Part shown: piece after piece, positions 22,270 through 29,280 of the stretch
Numbering within the stretch: the stretch's first letter is position 1
Layout of the letters: each line of letters starts with the position of its first letter
IMG/VR virus record: IMGVR_UViG_3300009425_004611
Location: 1-49,343 of that record
Length of the DNA stretch: 49,343 nucleotides
Direction: 5' to 3' (one strand)
Source of the DNA: a virus
Program-made: the position numbers and the translations under genes
Notes under the pieces: generated by a model
The model's input: only the letters and a program-made list of their open reading frames with translations
Told to the model about the DNA's origin: nothing
Database searches by the model: none

Positions 22270-23441
22270 CTAGCAACAGCTCTGTCAGCCATTCTACGCC
22301 AACTAGTTCCATCATTAAATACAACTGAAGCTCCACCTGTTTCGTCAGTACACAATGCAAGGTCTCCTGCACTTACTGAGCTAGGTAAACTTGCTACCGT
22401 ATAATTAGGTAGTTGTGGTAAGCCACTGTTAACTTGTATATAACCCGAGTCACTAAATGTAACGTTTCCTGTTGCAACATTACCCCAATCGCTAGTAAGT
22501 GTTGTACTACCACTTATTAGTCCGTAGTCTGTTAATGCTCCAAATGATAATGCTGTAACTTTATCTACGTTAGTAGTACTTGAAGCAGACCCTTCCCAAG
22601 AAAGTATACCAGTTGAATTATTATATGTAAGTTCGTTACCGGCTGTCGAGTTATCACTTACACTAATAGCCGCTCTGGCTCTTGGGTTGCTGTAGTATAA
22701 GTTGCCTGCACCTTCTGGTAAACTGTCTGTGCTTAGATTACTAACTCTAGTGTCTACCCTAGCGTCAGTGTAATACAAGTTAGTTTCTTCTGTAACACTT
22801 GAACTCTTAAGTCCAGTTACAGTTGCATCAGTTACTGTGATACCAGTTGTAAATGTCTTTTGACCAGCAAATGATTCAACACCAGTGTTATGCATAATAC
22901 TTGCATTAGCAATTTCAGTAGTAATCATTTGGTCTATTCGACCTGTTGTGGCAAACTCGCTGTCGTCACTGTTCCAAGTTTCACCTTGGGTAACATAAGC
23001 CGATGAGGCAAAGTCTTCAACTGCTACTGCACCACCAAGTAGTAATGTACCACTTGCATTAGGTATAGTAATAGTTCTGTCTGCTGTTGGGTTTGTTGTT
23101 GTTAGAGTAGTTTCGTAATCGTCTGCCGCAGAGCCTTCAAATACTAAACTCTCTTGTACATTTATCGTTGTAGAATCAATAGTAGTCGTTGTGCCTTCAA
23201 CCGTAAGGTTACCGGAAATTGTTAAGTCTCCAACTGCTTCGGTTAAAATTGTGTTCCAAGTAACTGAACCACCAGTTTTAGTTGCTATCTTAGTAAGTTC
23301 GCTTGACTTATCTAGCCAAATATCGCCTGTACTAACATCGTTTGCAACTGGTGTTGCTACTCCGCCAAAGATCTTGCCACCACGTTTACCTATCTGGTAG
23401 TTCGTATTAGTGGTACCTTTGGCATTCATAAAGACTGCCAT
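22266..23441 (-). CDS. Fibre-like structural protein
   Basis: A 391-aa low-complexity protein rich in Thr, Ser, Gly and Asn. LTISGNLTVEGTTTTIDSTT and NVQESLVFEG are the beta-repeat signature shared with the large fibre at 33927-37154. The middle has NLYYTDARVDTRVSN, and the C-terminus contains VASLPSSVSAGDLALCTD and FNDGTSWRRM, a typical end of marine phage fibre or base-plate proteins. Likely trimeric and exposed on the virion. It is preceded by a GATAAATA element at 23513-23520 and faces the plus-strand oxygenase genes. Confidence 0.78.
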   Translation of the reverse strand: MAVFMNAKGTTNTNYQIGKRGGKIFGGVATPVANDVSTGDIWLDKSSELTKIATKTGGSVTWNTILTEAVGDLTISGNLTVEGTTTTIDSTTINVQESLVFEGSAADDYETTLTTTNPTADRTITIPNASGTLLLGGAVAVEDFASSAYVTQGETWNSDDSEFATTGRIDQMITTEIANASIMHNTGVESFAGQKTFTTGITVTDATVTGLKSSSVTEETNLYYTDARVDTRVSNLSTDSLPEGAGNLYYSNPRARAAISVSDNSTAGNELTYNNSTGILSWEGSASSTTNVDKVTALSFGALTDYGLISGSTTLTSDWGNVATGNVTFSDSGYIQVNSGLPQLPNYTVASLPSSVSAGDLALCTDETGGASVVFNDGTSWRRMADRAVAS

Positions 23442-23474
23442 TATATTATACTCCGATCTGTTATTGTTAACAGT

Positions 23475-23496
23475 CTAGAAACCCTAAAGTTTCTAG
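23475..23496 (-). repeat. Perfect 8-bp hairpin before the fibre gene
   Basis: CTAGAAAC (23475-23482) and GTTTCTAG (23489-23496) form an 8-bp stem with a 6-base loop in the 70-bp gap between two minus-strand genes. No U-tract follows in either direction, so a simple terminator is unlikely. It lies downstream of the probable late promoter at 23513-23520 and would be in the leader of the fibre mRNA. Confidence 0.65.
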
Positions 23497-23511
23497 TTCT
23501 AAGTTATAATA

Positions 23512-24219
23512 CTATTTATCTTCTGTATGAACATTGACCCTATTAATAAATGTCTCTTTACATTTAGAGTACTTAGAAACGTCATGACCTTTAACATAGC
23601 CCACGAAGTTAATAGTTTTGCCTTCAGCGAGTGCTGTTTTAGGCTCGAAATCAGGTGAACGTCTGTATAAGTCATAAAAGAACTTAACTATGTTACCGTT
23701 CTCAGTGAGTACTGCAACCAATAAACTATTAGTTCTGTTCATAAAACGTGACATCTTAACGACACCAGTGAACTCTTGTCTAGTCTTTATCTCACCTTCA
23801 AAATCAGATGTTTTACGCAAACTTTGTTCTTCTTCTGCCCAAACATCATGCTTGTTATTGTTTCTATACACGTTAGGCAACGATCCAACAATAGGAAGCC
23901 TGTCATCTCTGCCTCGTAGATTAATATCCTTCGCTTTAATAAGGTCAGTAATCTTCTTCTCATACTCACTTAGTTCACGTTGCATAGCCTTAAACACCAA
24001 TCCTTCGAAGTATTCAATGATTAAGTCTGCTGTAACATAGTCCTGGTCAGTAACGGAACCAACTACTGACGTCTTAGGGTCCTTTAATGAATGGATTAGT
24101 AGGCTGAAGTTGGCTTTTGTAGAACCTGTTGCTTCATGCGATTTGATATACTTATACCCTTGATGTCTGTCAACAGCAACGGCATGGGCAATAACTTCTT
24201 TTCCGGTATATAATCGCAT
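23512..24219 (-). CDS. Conserved hypothetical protein
   Basis: A 235-aa protein from ATG 24219, which follows AAGGAAA at good spacing. A longer reading from 24270 is less likely. It shows GKEVIAHAVAVDRHQGYKYIK near the start, a basic helical middle, a predicted beta C-terminal half (GVVKMSRFMNRTNSLLVAVLTENGNIVKF) and ends VNVHTEDK. No family recognised. Confidence 0.65.
   Translation of the reverse strand: MRLYTGKEVIAHAVAVDRHQGYKYIKSHEATGSTKANFSLLIHSLKDPKTSVVGSVTDQDYVTADLIIEYFEGLVFKAMQRELSEYEKKITDLIKAKDINLRGRDDRLPIVGSLPNVYRNNNKHDVWAEEEQSLRKTSDFEGEIKTRQEFTGVVKMSRFMNRTNSLLVAVLTENGNIVKFFYDLYRRSPDFEPKTALAEGKTINFVGYVKGHDVSKYSKCKETFINRVNVHTEDK
23513..23520 (-). promoter_or_regulatory. Late-type promoter for the 22.3-kb fibre gene
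   Basis: GATAAATA on the minus strand, overlapping the stop codon of the 23512-24219 gene and 72 bases upstream of the fibre ATG. One base off the T4 late consensus. Confidence 0.5.
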
Positions 24220-24229
24220 AGTAGTTTCC

Positions 24230-24853
24230 TTATCTAATATATTGAATAGGTTTGTTTTTAGTCTCGTCAATTAGGATATTGTAAATCTGTTCCCAATCTT
24301 TAACAATGATAGCATCTACATTGGTATCCATGTTATGACCATGTTCCATTAAAATTCCTTTAAAGCCTACGTTGTTACCAGATTCGATGTTGCTAGGCTT
24401 GTCCTCAATCCAATAACAGTCTTTGTACTTGGCATATCCTGCCAACTCTGCCAATGCTTCATCTTTATCAGCGCCAGTGTCTAGACAAATAACTCTTTCA
24501 AATGCATCGCCCATTAACTTCGCAAGGTTTCTTTCCCTTAGGTATTTCGCATAAGGATCTAAGCTCAGACTTGTTAAGGCAATAAACTTGTAACGATGTT
24601 TCTCATGGAGTAAATTAATATACCATTGAGCATCTCTTAATGGAGGCAAAAAGCCTATTGCGGCACTCTCATTAAATTGCTTAATAAGTTTATGTCCAGC
24701 ATTTCTGCTCATGCCGTACCTGTCTCCAATGCTGTAAATGAACTGGGCGCCTTCGACTTTCTCATGTCCGTGATGCTCCATCCAAATGCTGAAGCCTTCT
24801 TCCCAATCTAAGACAACGCCATCGATGTCTGTTATGATATACTTAGTTCCCAT
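24230..24853 (-). CDS. HAD-family phosphatase / nucleotidase
   Basis: A 207-aa HAD-type protein (ATG at 24853, overlapping the next ORF by 11 bp). Motif I is ITDIDGVVLDWEEGF (Asp nucleophile and general acid), motif II is ALTSLS near 95, motif III/IV is CYWIEDKPSNIES near 160. It has a cap domain between motif I and II. Fits 5'-nucleotidase or deoxynucleotidase-like proteins, and in phages a role in nucleotide handling or end repair is plausible. Exact substrate unknown. Confidence 0.78.
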   Translation of the reverse strand: MGTKYIITDIDGVVLDWEEGFSIWMEHHGHEKVEGAQFIYSIGDRYGMSRNAGHKLIKQFNESAAIGFLPPLRDAQWYINLLHEKHRYKFIALTSLSLDPYAKYLRERNLAKLMGDAFERVICLDTGADKDEALAELAGYAKYKDCYWIEDKPSNIESGNNVGFKGILMEHGHNMDTNVDAIIVKDWEQIYNILIDETKNKPIQYIR

Positions 24854-25052
24854 GTTTAATGATCTCTTGTTGCGAGTTGCCGCCATCCGCCATAAATTCT
24901 TCTTCAGATTGCACCTTAGCAATATATTTGTCATCTGCTTCAATAGTGAATCCGTTATCTAACATCACGTGGTAATTGTCAACTATGCCAACAACACGGA
25001 AGTAATCGTTTGCCCCATGCAATCTAATGTAGTCACCTTCGAATACTATCAT
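24843..25052 (-). CDS. Small hypothetical protein
   Basis: A 69-aa protein, beta-rich at first (VFEGDYIRLHGANDYFRVVGIVDNYHVMLDNG, SH3-like pattern) and with an acidic tail (SEEEFMADGGNSQQEIIKHGN). Overlaps the HAD gene by 11 bp and shares one base with the gene upstream. No family recognised. Confidence 0.6.
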   Translation of the reverse strand: MIVFEGDYIRLHGANDYFRVVGIVDNYHVMLDNGFTIEADDKYIAKVQSEEEFMADGGNSQQEIIKHGN

Positions 25053-25264
25053 TATTTAACAGCCTTTATTAAACCATTTGACATTGTAACTTCAGCAAAG
25101 AATTCACGTCCTGGAAGTCCGGTAACTGCTGGACGGTGTGCTCCTACAAACGAACCGTCAGCTTTAAATTCGTCACCGAACATGCTAGTCTCTTGATAGT
25201 CTAGGCGTTGACCTACAGACTCTTTCAATTCTTTCTTACTTTTGTAACCCATAAATAACATCAT
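25052..25264 (-). CDS. Conserved phage hypothetical protein
   Basis: A 70-aa protein. The core YKSKKELKESVGQRLDYQET, then SMFGDEFKADGSFVGAHRP and the end REFFAEVTMSNGLIKAVK, is a pattern I recall from marine T4-like phage hypothetical proteins. Function unknown. Start at 25264 is chosen because AGAGG lies 9 bases upstream. Confidence 0.68.
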   Translation of the reverse strand: MMLFMGYKSKKELKESVGQRLDYQETSMFGDEFKADGSFVGAHRPAVTGLPGREFFAEVTMSNGLIKAVK

Positions 25265-25265
25265 G

Positions 25266-25733
25266 TTATGCTACCTCTAATAATTTAGTTTCTACTTCTT
25301 TAAAGCCCATGCCGTCTACCATGTGGAACTTGCCAGTTGAAGTGTCTTCAACAATGTCACCAACTGATAGTGAATGCATGTCTCTGTAAGTTACAACTTC
25401 ACCGTCCTTACGAGTGACTGTCTTCATTTTAAAACCACTAACGAAAGCATCAAATGTTTCGTCTTTCTCAGTCTCTTCATCGAAGTAGTAACCGTTTAAG
25501 ATTTTAAACACTTCTTCTAGACATGGGCAAGAAGTTTCAAAGTTAGCAACCTCACAAACCTTAGTGTAATGTGCAAACATCTCAGGAGTATAACCGTTTG
25601 AACCCTTGTGCATTACTTCCATATGAGTGTTATACTCTGGGTACTTTTCAGCAGTCTTTGTGTGTCCGCCTTCTGGACCGTTAACAAAGTTGTATACTTG
25701 TTCGCTTAGTTTGATTTGGTAAATGTTGTACAT
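25266..25733 (-). CDS. Hypothetical protein with YodL-like C-terminus
   Basis: A 155-aa protein. The N-terminal half (YQIKLSEQVYNFVNGPEGG) is unassigned. The C-terminal segment YRDMHSLSVGDIVEDTSTG, followed by HMVDGMGFKEV, resembles the YodL/LPD-type domain, which has S-L-S-V-G-D then x-V-x-x-x-G-F. Such domains occur in plasmid and phage proteins of unclear role. First gene behind the 25765-25793 promoter, with ribosome site AAGGGAAAG. Confidence 0.68.
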   Translation of the reverse strand: MYNIYQIKLSEQVYNFVNGPEGGHTKTAEKYPEYNTHMEVMHKGSNGYTPEMFAHYTKVCEVANFETSCPCLEEVFKILNGYYFDEETEKDETFDAFVSGFKMKTVTRKDGEVVTYRDMHSLSVGDIVEDTSTGKFHMVDGMGFKEVETKLLEVA

Positions 25734-25764
25734 ATTGCTTTCCCTTATTGCTTAATATACAACT

Positions 25765-25793
25765 ATTATACTAGGTTTCGGGGGCAGAGTCAA
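25765..25793 (-). promoter_or_regulatory. Sigma70 promoter
   Basis: Minus strand: TTGACT (25788-25793), 17-bp spacer, TATAAT (25765-25770). A 6-bp hairpin (TACCAC/GTGGTA, 25801-25817) and an A-tract lie just upstream of the -35. The -10 region and first transcribed bases are nearly identical to those of the promoter at 32205-32233. Confidence 0.85.
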
Positions 25794-25800
25794 CCTTTTT

Positions 25801-25817
25801 TACCACTATTTGTGGTA
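25801..25817 (-). promoter_or_regulatory. Small inverted repeat upstream of promoter
   Basis: Perfect 6-bp inverted repeat TACCAC/GTGGTA with a 5-base loop, 7 bp before the -35 of the promoter. Could be an operator or a weak terminator of the SDR gene (25830-26522), without a clear U-tract. Confidence 0.4.
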
Positions 25818-25829
25818 TATTTTAAGGTG

Positions 25830-26522
25830 CTAAGTGTTTGATTTGTTTGCTTTTTTAATAGCTCGGTCGCTTCGGATTACATGTTTTGCCATGTTTCTGC
25901 TCCCGGTCATGAAGTTTTGTACTAATTCTTCACTGGTAATCTCTTTACATTGGACTACTTGCTCTACTATATCATAGCCTTTGCCGTTGTCTTCCATGCA
26001 ATCCAAAATCAGTTCAGCGGCATCCATGGTGTCTATCATACGCTCTAGATGAAGCTCATGTCCTATTGATCTTGTAAGTAGAGCCGAGTTAACAAAACTA
26101 AAACTGATATTGAACATTCGTATTTGATGTTCATTCCCATCTCTAAAACTGTTACGAATAATGAACTGAGCTTGTTCAAACTTATCGTCACCGTAAGTAC
26201 TCAATCTCGTATCTTCTGGTTCTGGTGTGTATCCTGCGATAGAGCCTACATTAACAATTGTTTTCGGTTTCCCTTTCCACTCTTCGAAGAGTGTGGTGAG
26301 TATCTTAGTTTGTATTTTGGGATAGTATGCATTGTTTATAAACACATCGGGGTCAAAGTCGACTAATTCTTGAATTAACTTATCGCCATCTTGTTCAGCA
26401 AGATTCCATCCGTTGCTTTTTGAATAGCCACGGACATCATTCTCACCTTCCAATGTAAGGTCACACATGTCATAGACGCTTTGTCCTATTCCGCTTGTAT
26501 GTCCTGTAATTGCAATCTTCAT
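25830..26522 (-). CDS. Short-chain dehydrogenase/reductase (SDR)
   Basis: A 230-aa classical SDR: ITGHTSGIGQS (TGxxxGxG cofactor loop), INNAYYPK (NNA-type motif), VNVGSIAGYT with the catalytic Ser, and YGDDKFEQ (YxxxK). SDRs reduce or oxidise small molecules with NAD(P)H. Substrate is unknown; it shares an operon with small unknown genes. ATG start is clear; one-base overlap with the upstream gene. Confidence 0.86.
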   Translation of the reverse strand: MKIAITGHTSGIGQSVYDMCDLTLEGENDVRGYSKSNGWNLAEQDGDKLIQELVDFDPDVFINNAYYPKIQTKILTTLFEEWKGKPKTIVNVGSIAGYTPEPEDTRLSTYGDDKFEQAQFIIRNSFRDGNEHQIRMFNISFSFVNSALLTRSIGHELHLERMIDTMDAAELILDCMEDNGKGYDIVEQVVQCKEITSEELVQNFMTGSRNMAKHVIRSDRAIKKANKSNT

Positions 26523-26848
26523 TAGTCGAAGTGTTTCCCTAATACATCATTTACTTTCTTTTTAGTTAGTTGCTCTACGTTGTTAACATCAACTACAATA
26601 GTAATCTGTTTAACATTAGTAAAAGCCTGGATCATCGTCGCCCAAGTTTTGTTAGGGGCAGTTGGTAATGGATCTTTGAGTTCCGTATGATCCAGCTTTG
26701 CTTGTGTTCCGTCAATAAATTCTAAAACTACTTGGTCAATCATCTCAACCGGGATTTCTGTAGGAAAGACTTCCTTGAGTAACGACTCAAACTTCTTGTT
26801 CTTACTATGCTTCGCAACCAATAATATCTTAATGTCGTGAGCTGACAC
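26522..26848 (-). CDS. Hypothetical protein
   Basis: A 108-aa protein of alpha/beta type: KILLVAKHSKNKKFESLLKE start, VVLEFIDGTQ, then KQITIVVDVNN and EQLTKKKVNDVLGKHFD. Similar sequences occur in marine T4-like phages, to my memory, but I cannot assign a function. It begins after an AT-rich 41-bp gap with TTAAAGGAGA ahead of the ATG. Confidence 0.62.
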   Translation of the reverse strand: MSAHDIKILLVAKHSKNKKFESLLKEVFPTEIPVEMIDQVVLEFIDGTQAKLDHTELKDPLPTAPNKTWATMIQAFTNVKQITIVVDVNNVEQLTKKKVNDVLGKHFD

Positions 26849-26889
26849 GTTATCTCCTTTAACCCTACAGTTATGTTTTAGAACTGGTA

Positions 26890-27507
26890 CTATACTGTAT
26901 CAGTTTTTGGCGGTCGTCCTGGGCCTCTTTTAGGCTTCAGTTCTGGTGCCATTTCGTATGCCTGTGCCAATTTGGCTTGAGCATCACTCAACATTGCATT
27001 TGCGTCTGCTTCAATAAGTTCTGATTGTGCAATTAAACCTTTTGCAATTCCTTCAGGACTATTGTCTGCTTCAACAACAGGTGGGACATTAGCCGTTTGC
27101 GATTCCGCAATTGGGTTCATAGCCGCTTCTGTTTTTAACGCTGGGTTACTACCTGCCGTAATATTACTTAACTGCTTATTAATTTCTGCAAGTTCAACTT
27201 GTTGGTTAGGTAGTGGAGTTAACTTTACCATATTGACTGGTACTTTTAACAATTTCTTTCTTCCATGTAGTGCTTCAAGCATGTTCTCGCCATCGCTTAA
27301 TCTACGTCTAAAAAATACTTCACTAATTTCATTTGAGTTCTGACCTTCAGGACTATCTACTACAGACATAACGTCATCATGTAGTGATCCTTCTAGACCA
27401 TCACTTATACAAATAAGTGCTGATTCTGTTTCTTCCGGGAGTGCTCTAAACACTACTACGCAAGGTTTCTCGCCGTATACTCCGACGTGTTTCATCATGT
27501 TAGCCAT
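26890..27507 (-). CDS. Hypothetical protein with C-terminal AT-hook
   Basis: A 205-aa protein. Residues 1-100 form a compact alpha/beta domain (HVGVYGEKPCVVVFRALPEE); residues 110-185 are helical and Ala-rich, with a long coiled-coil-like stretch (EADANAMLSDAQAKLAQAYE); the C-terminus ends KPKRGPGRPPKTDTV, with a classical AT-hook (GRP core, residues about 195-201). An AT-hook would bind the minor groove of AT-rich DNA. Its neighbour at 27511 is a small conserved virion-like protein. Confidence 0.72.
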   Translation of the reverse strand: MANMMKHVGVYGEKPCVVVFRALPEETESALICISDGLEGSLHDDVMSVVDSPEGQNSNEISEVFFRRRLSDGENMLEALHGRKKLLKVPVNMVKLTPLPNQQVELAEINKQLSNITAGSNPALKTEAAMNPIAESQTANVPPVVEADNSPEGIAKGLIAQSELIEADANAMLSDAQAKLAQAYEMAPELKPKRGPGRPPKTDTV

Positions 27508-27510
27508 AAT

Positions 27511-27825
27511 CTATTCTCCTGCAGGTGCTTCTGCTGGTGCTTCTGCGCCAGTTCCGTCTGCTGTTTCCTGTTTTGCGGCATCCTGAGCATCTTTAACTGA
27601 TGCTAAGAATTTTGTTAATTTATTAAACAATGCGCCGACTGGTTCTAATTCTCCGCCTCTGAATGCACCTCTTGTAGATGCGAGGTCAATAATTTGTGCC
27701 AAGCTGTTTAAGTCAACTAGTGAAATACTTTCAACAATTGCCTCATCGCCTGCGTTTACTTCTGGGTTAGCTGTTTCTGTTTGCTCAACTACTTTTTCAG
27801 CTACCTTACTTTCTGCTTTTGCCAT
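27511..27825 (-). CDS. Conserved small phage protein
   Basis: A 104-aa protein. The central ISLVDLNSLAQIIDLASTRGAFRGGELEPVGALFNKL pattern is one I recall from cyanophage and pelagiphage hypothetical proteins. Both ends are Ala/Glu-rich and disordered. It is led by a perfect TATAAATA late-type element 45 bases upstream and ends 3 bp before the AT-hook gene. Confidence 0.7.
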   Translation of the reverse strand: MAKAESKVAEKVVEQTETANPEVNAGDEAIVESISLVDLNSLAQIIDLASTRGAFRGGELEPVGALFNKLTKFLASVKDAQDAAKQETADGTGAEAPAEAPAGE

Positions 27826-27869
27826 TTTTACTGCTCCTATTTGTGTATGTAATAATGTTTGTACAGCAA

Positions 27870-27877
27870 TATTTATA
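27870..27877 (-). promoter_or_regulatory. Consensus T4-type late promoter
   Basis: TATAAATA on the minus strand, an exact match to the T4 late consensus, 45 bases before the ATG of the 27511-27825 gene. It suggests that this gene and the AT-hook gene are expressed late. Confidence 0.6.
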
Positions 27878-27915
27878 GATAAGTGAGTATTTAATTACAA
27901 TTAATTGGTTAGTTT

Positions 27916-28125
27916 TTATACGTTTCGTACCACAATGATACCATAGCGGTCCATTGCAGTATGTTCGCACCCAATTCTCTCTATAACTTTGTTCACAATG
28001 TCTATCATTACGTTACTGTTACCGCAAACTATTGTTAACGGTACGTTGGTTTGATTTACTAATATAAAGTTTTCGACCATAAGGTCAACTTCGGCATGAC
28101 GGACGCCATGTAGGTCAAGCTTCAT
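27916..28125 (-). CDS. Small Smr-domain-like protein
   Basis: A 69-aa protein starting MKLDLHGVRHAEVDLMVENF. LDLHG at residues 3-7 is the start of the Smr domain; the TIVCGNSNVMIDIVNKVIER segment that follows fits the GxG part loosely. Full Smr domains are about 80 aa, and they cut or bind DNA/RNA. ATG at 28125 lies inside the end of the phosphoesterase gene. Role uncertain. Confidence 0.62.
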   Translation of the reverse strand: MKLDLHGVRHAEVDLMVENFILVNQTNVPLTIVCGNSNVMIDIVNKVIERIGCEHTAMDRYGIIVVRNV

Positions 28126-28840
28126 CTTCGAATGATACGAAGTCTTGTACAACTCCGCTATCGTCTATGATAACTCCACTAACAAATCCACCCTTACCAG
28201 CTCCAGTGTCTGTAAATATCACAGTACCACCTTGCTCGTTTTCACTAACTACAACCTTGTTTATGTTTGAATCAAATGCAGGCTTTACTTGAAATGGACT
28301 TCTGTCATGTCCAACTATAACAGTTTTGCCTGCAGGTATTGATCCAGTCCAGCCGTAACTTCTGTGCGGGTATAGTTGTCCGAATCTTTCTACGAATGGT
28401 AAACTCTTATCTACTTCACCAAACAAGAATGTCTTCCTAACTTTCTTATTATCAACACCTTCCCAAAACTCTCCACTAAATCCTGCGTGAGTAATGTAAG
28501 TGTCTCCAATTGAAACGTAAGAAGTCATTTTGTTATACAATTCAGTCCAAGCAGTTAATACTTTAGGATCTTCTAATGCATCAACTGTACCTTGTTGGCT
28601 CGCACCAATGATTACATCGTTGCCTTTAGCATATCTGTGTATTTTGTTATCGTGATTGCCTTCTATGAATTGTGCGTTGGATAATGAGTTAGCAAGTTTG
28701 ATAACTTCTGCTGGGTTAGGACCGTAGTCAACTAGGTCACCAACAAATATCAAGTCCAAGTCTTTACTCGTAGCAAAATCGACGACTGCTGTCATCTGCT
28801 CGATCTCGTTATGTATGTCTCCTACGACTAAAAATCCCAC
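28115..28840 (-). CDS. Calcineurin-like metallophosphoesterase
   Basis: A 241-aa PPP-type phosphatase/phosphoesterase. VGDIHNEI (metal-1), VGDLVDYGP, EGNHDNK (GNHD/E motif), then YITHAGFSG and VIVGHDRSP supply the two-metal site. It resembles lambda-type protein phosphatases and ApaH-like enzymes; RNA 5'-end or protein dephosphorylation are both possible. It starts with GTG at 28840 behind AAGGGGA, and follows a consensus promoter at 28869-28897. Confidence 0.86.
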   Translation of the reverse strand: MGFLVVGDIHNEIEQMTAVVDFATSKDLDLIFVGDLVDYGPNPAEVIKLANSLSNAQFIEGNHDNKIHRYAKGNDVIIGASQQGTVDALEDPKVLTAWTELYNKMTSYVSIGDTYITHAGFSGEFWEGVDNKKVRKTFLFGEVDKSLPFVERFGQLYPHRSYGWTGSIPAGKTVIVGHDRSPFQVKPAFDSNINKVVVSENEQGGTVIFTDTGAGKGGFVSGVIIDDSGVVQDFVSFEDEA

Positions 28841-28868
28841 TGTCTTTATCCCCTTACTTTATATAACT

Positions 28869-28897
28869 ATTATAGCAAATTCCATGGTGGATGTCAA
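28869..28897 (-). promoter_or_regulatory. Consensus sigma70 promoter
   Basis: Minus strand: TTGACA (28892-28897), 17-bp spacer, TATAAT (28869-28874). The stop codon TGA of the upstream gene is embedded in the -35 hexamer. A TATAAATA late element sits at 28902-28909, just ahead, so the operon may be switched from early to late expression. Confidence 0.85.
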
Positions 28898-29280
28898 GTG
28901 TTATTTATAGCAATTCCCTTGCGTATTCCCTTCATTATACCAATATATTCGTTTGATTCAGCTACTCCAGAGCTTATAATGTAGTGTACTTCGTCAGCTT
29001 CTTGTAACTTAGTTCGCAACCATGCTTCACCCATTGGCATCATCCAGTCTTTATATGATATTGTAATAACCATCCCACCGTTATTCCATTTACGGTCTAA
29101 GGCAAGTACTTTATTAATCCGCCGGGTAGGGCTTTGGGCATGAAAGGCAATTCGATTTTCGCCTAGGAAGTTTGTAGTTAACGTTGAGTTAATTACTGCA
29201 TCAATACCATGTTGTTTGGAGAGTGCTTGAGCAAACTCTGTACTGGCATTAAAATCATCTGACACTACTATTATATTCAT
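28894..29280 (-). CDS. Hypothetical protein
   Basis: A 128-aa protein: MNIIVVSDDFNASTEFAQAL, then IAFHAQSPTRRINKVLALDRKW, MVITISYKDWMMP and EVHYIISSGVAES. Looks alpha/beta and single-domain. No family recognised. Its start shares one base with the amidinotransferase stop (TAATG), and its stop lies in the -35 of the next promoter. Confidence 0.6.
   Translation of the reverse strand: MNIIVVSDDFNASTEFAQALSKQHGIDAVINSTLTTNFLGENRIAFHAQSPTRRINKVLALDRKWNNGGMVITISYKDWMMPMGEAWLRTKLQEADEVHYIISSGVAESNEYIGIMKGIRKGIAINNT
28902..28909 (-). promoter_or_regulatory. Consensus late promoter element
   Basis: TATAAATA on the minus strand, an exact match to the T4 late consensus, inside the end of the 28894-29280 gene and 62 bases before the GTG of the phosphoesterase gene. 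It is in tandem with the sigma70 promoter at 28869-28897. Confidence 0.5.
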
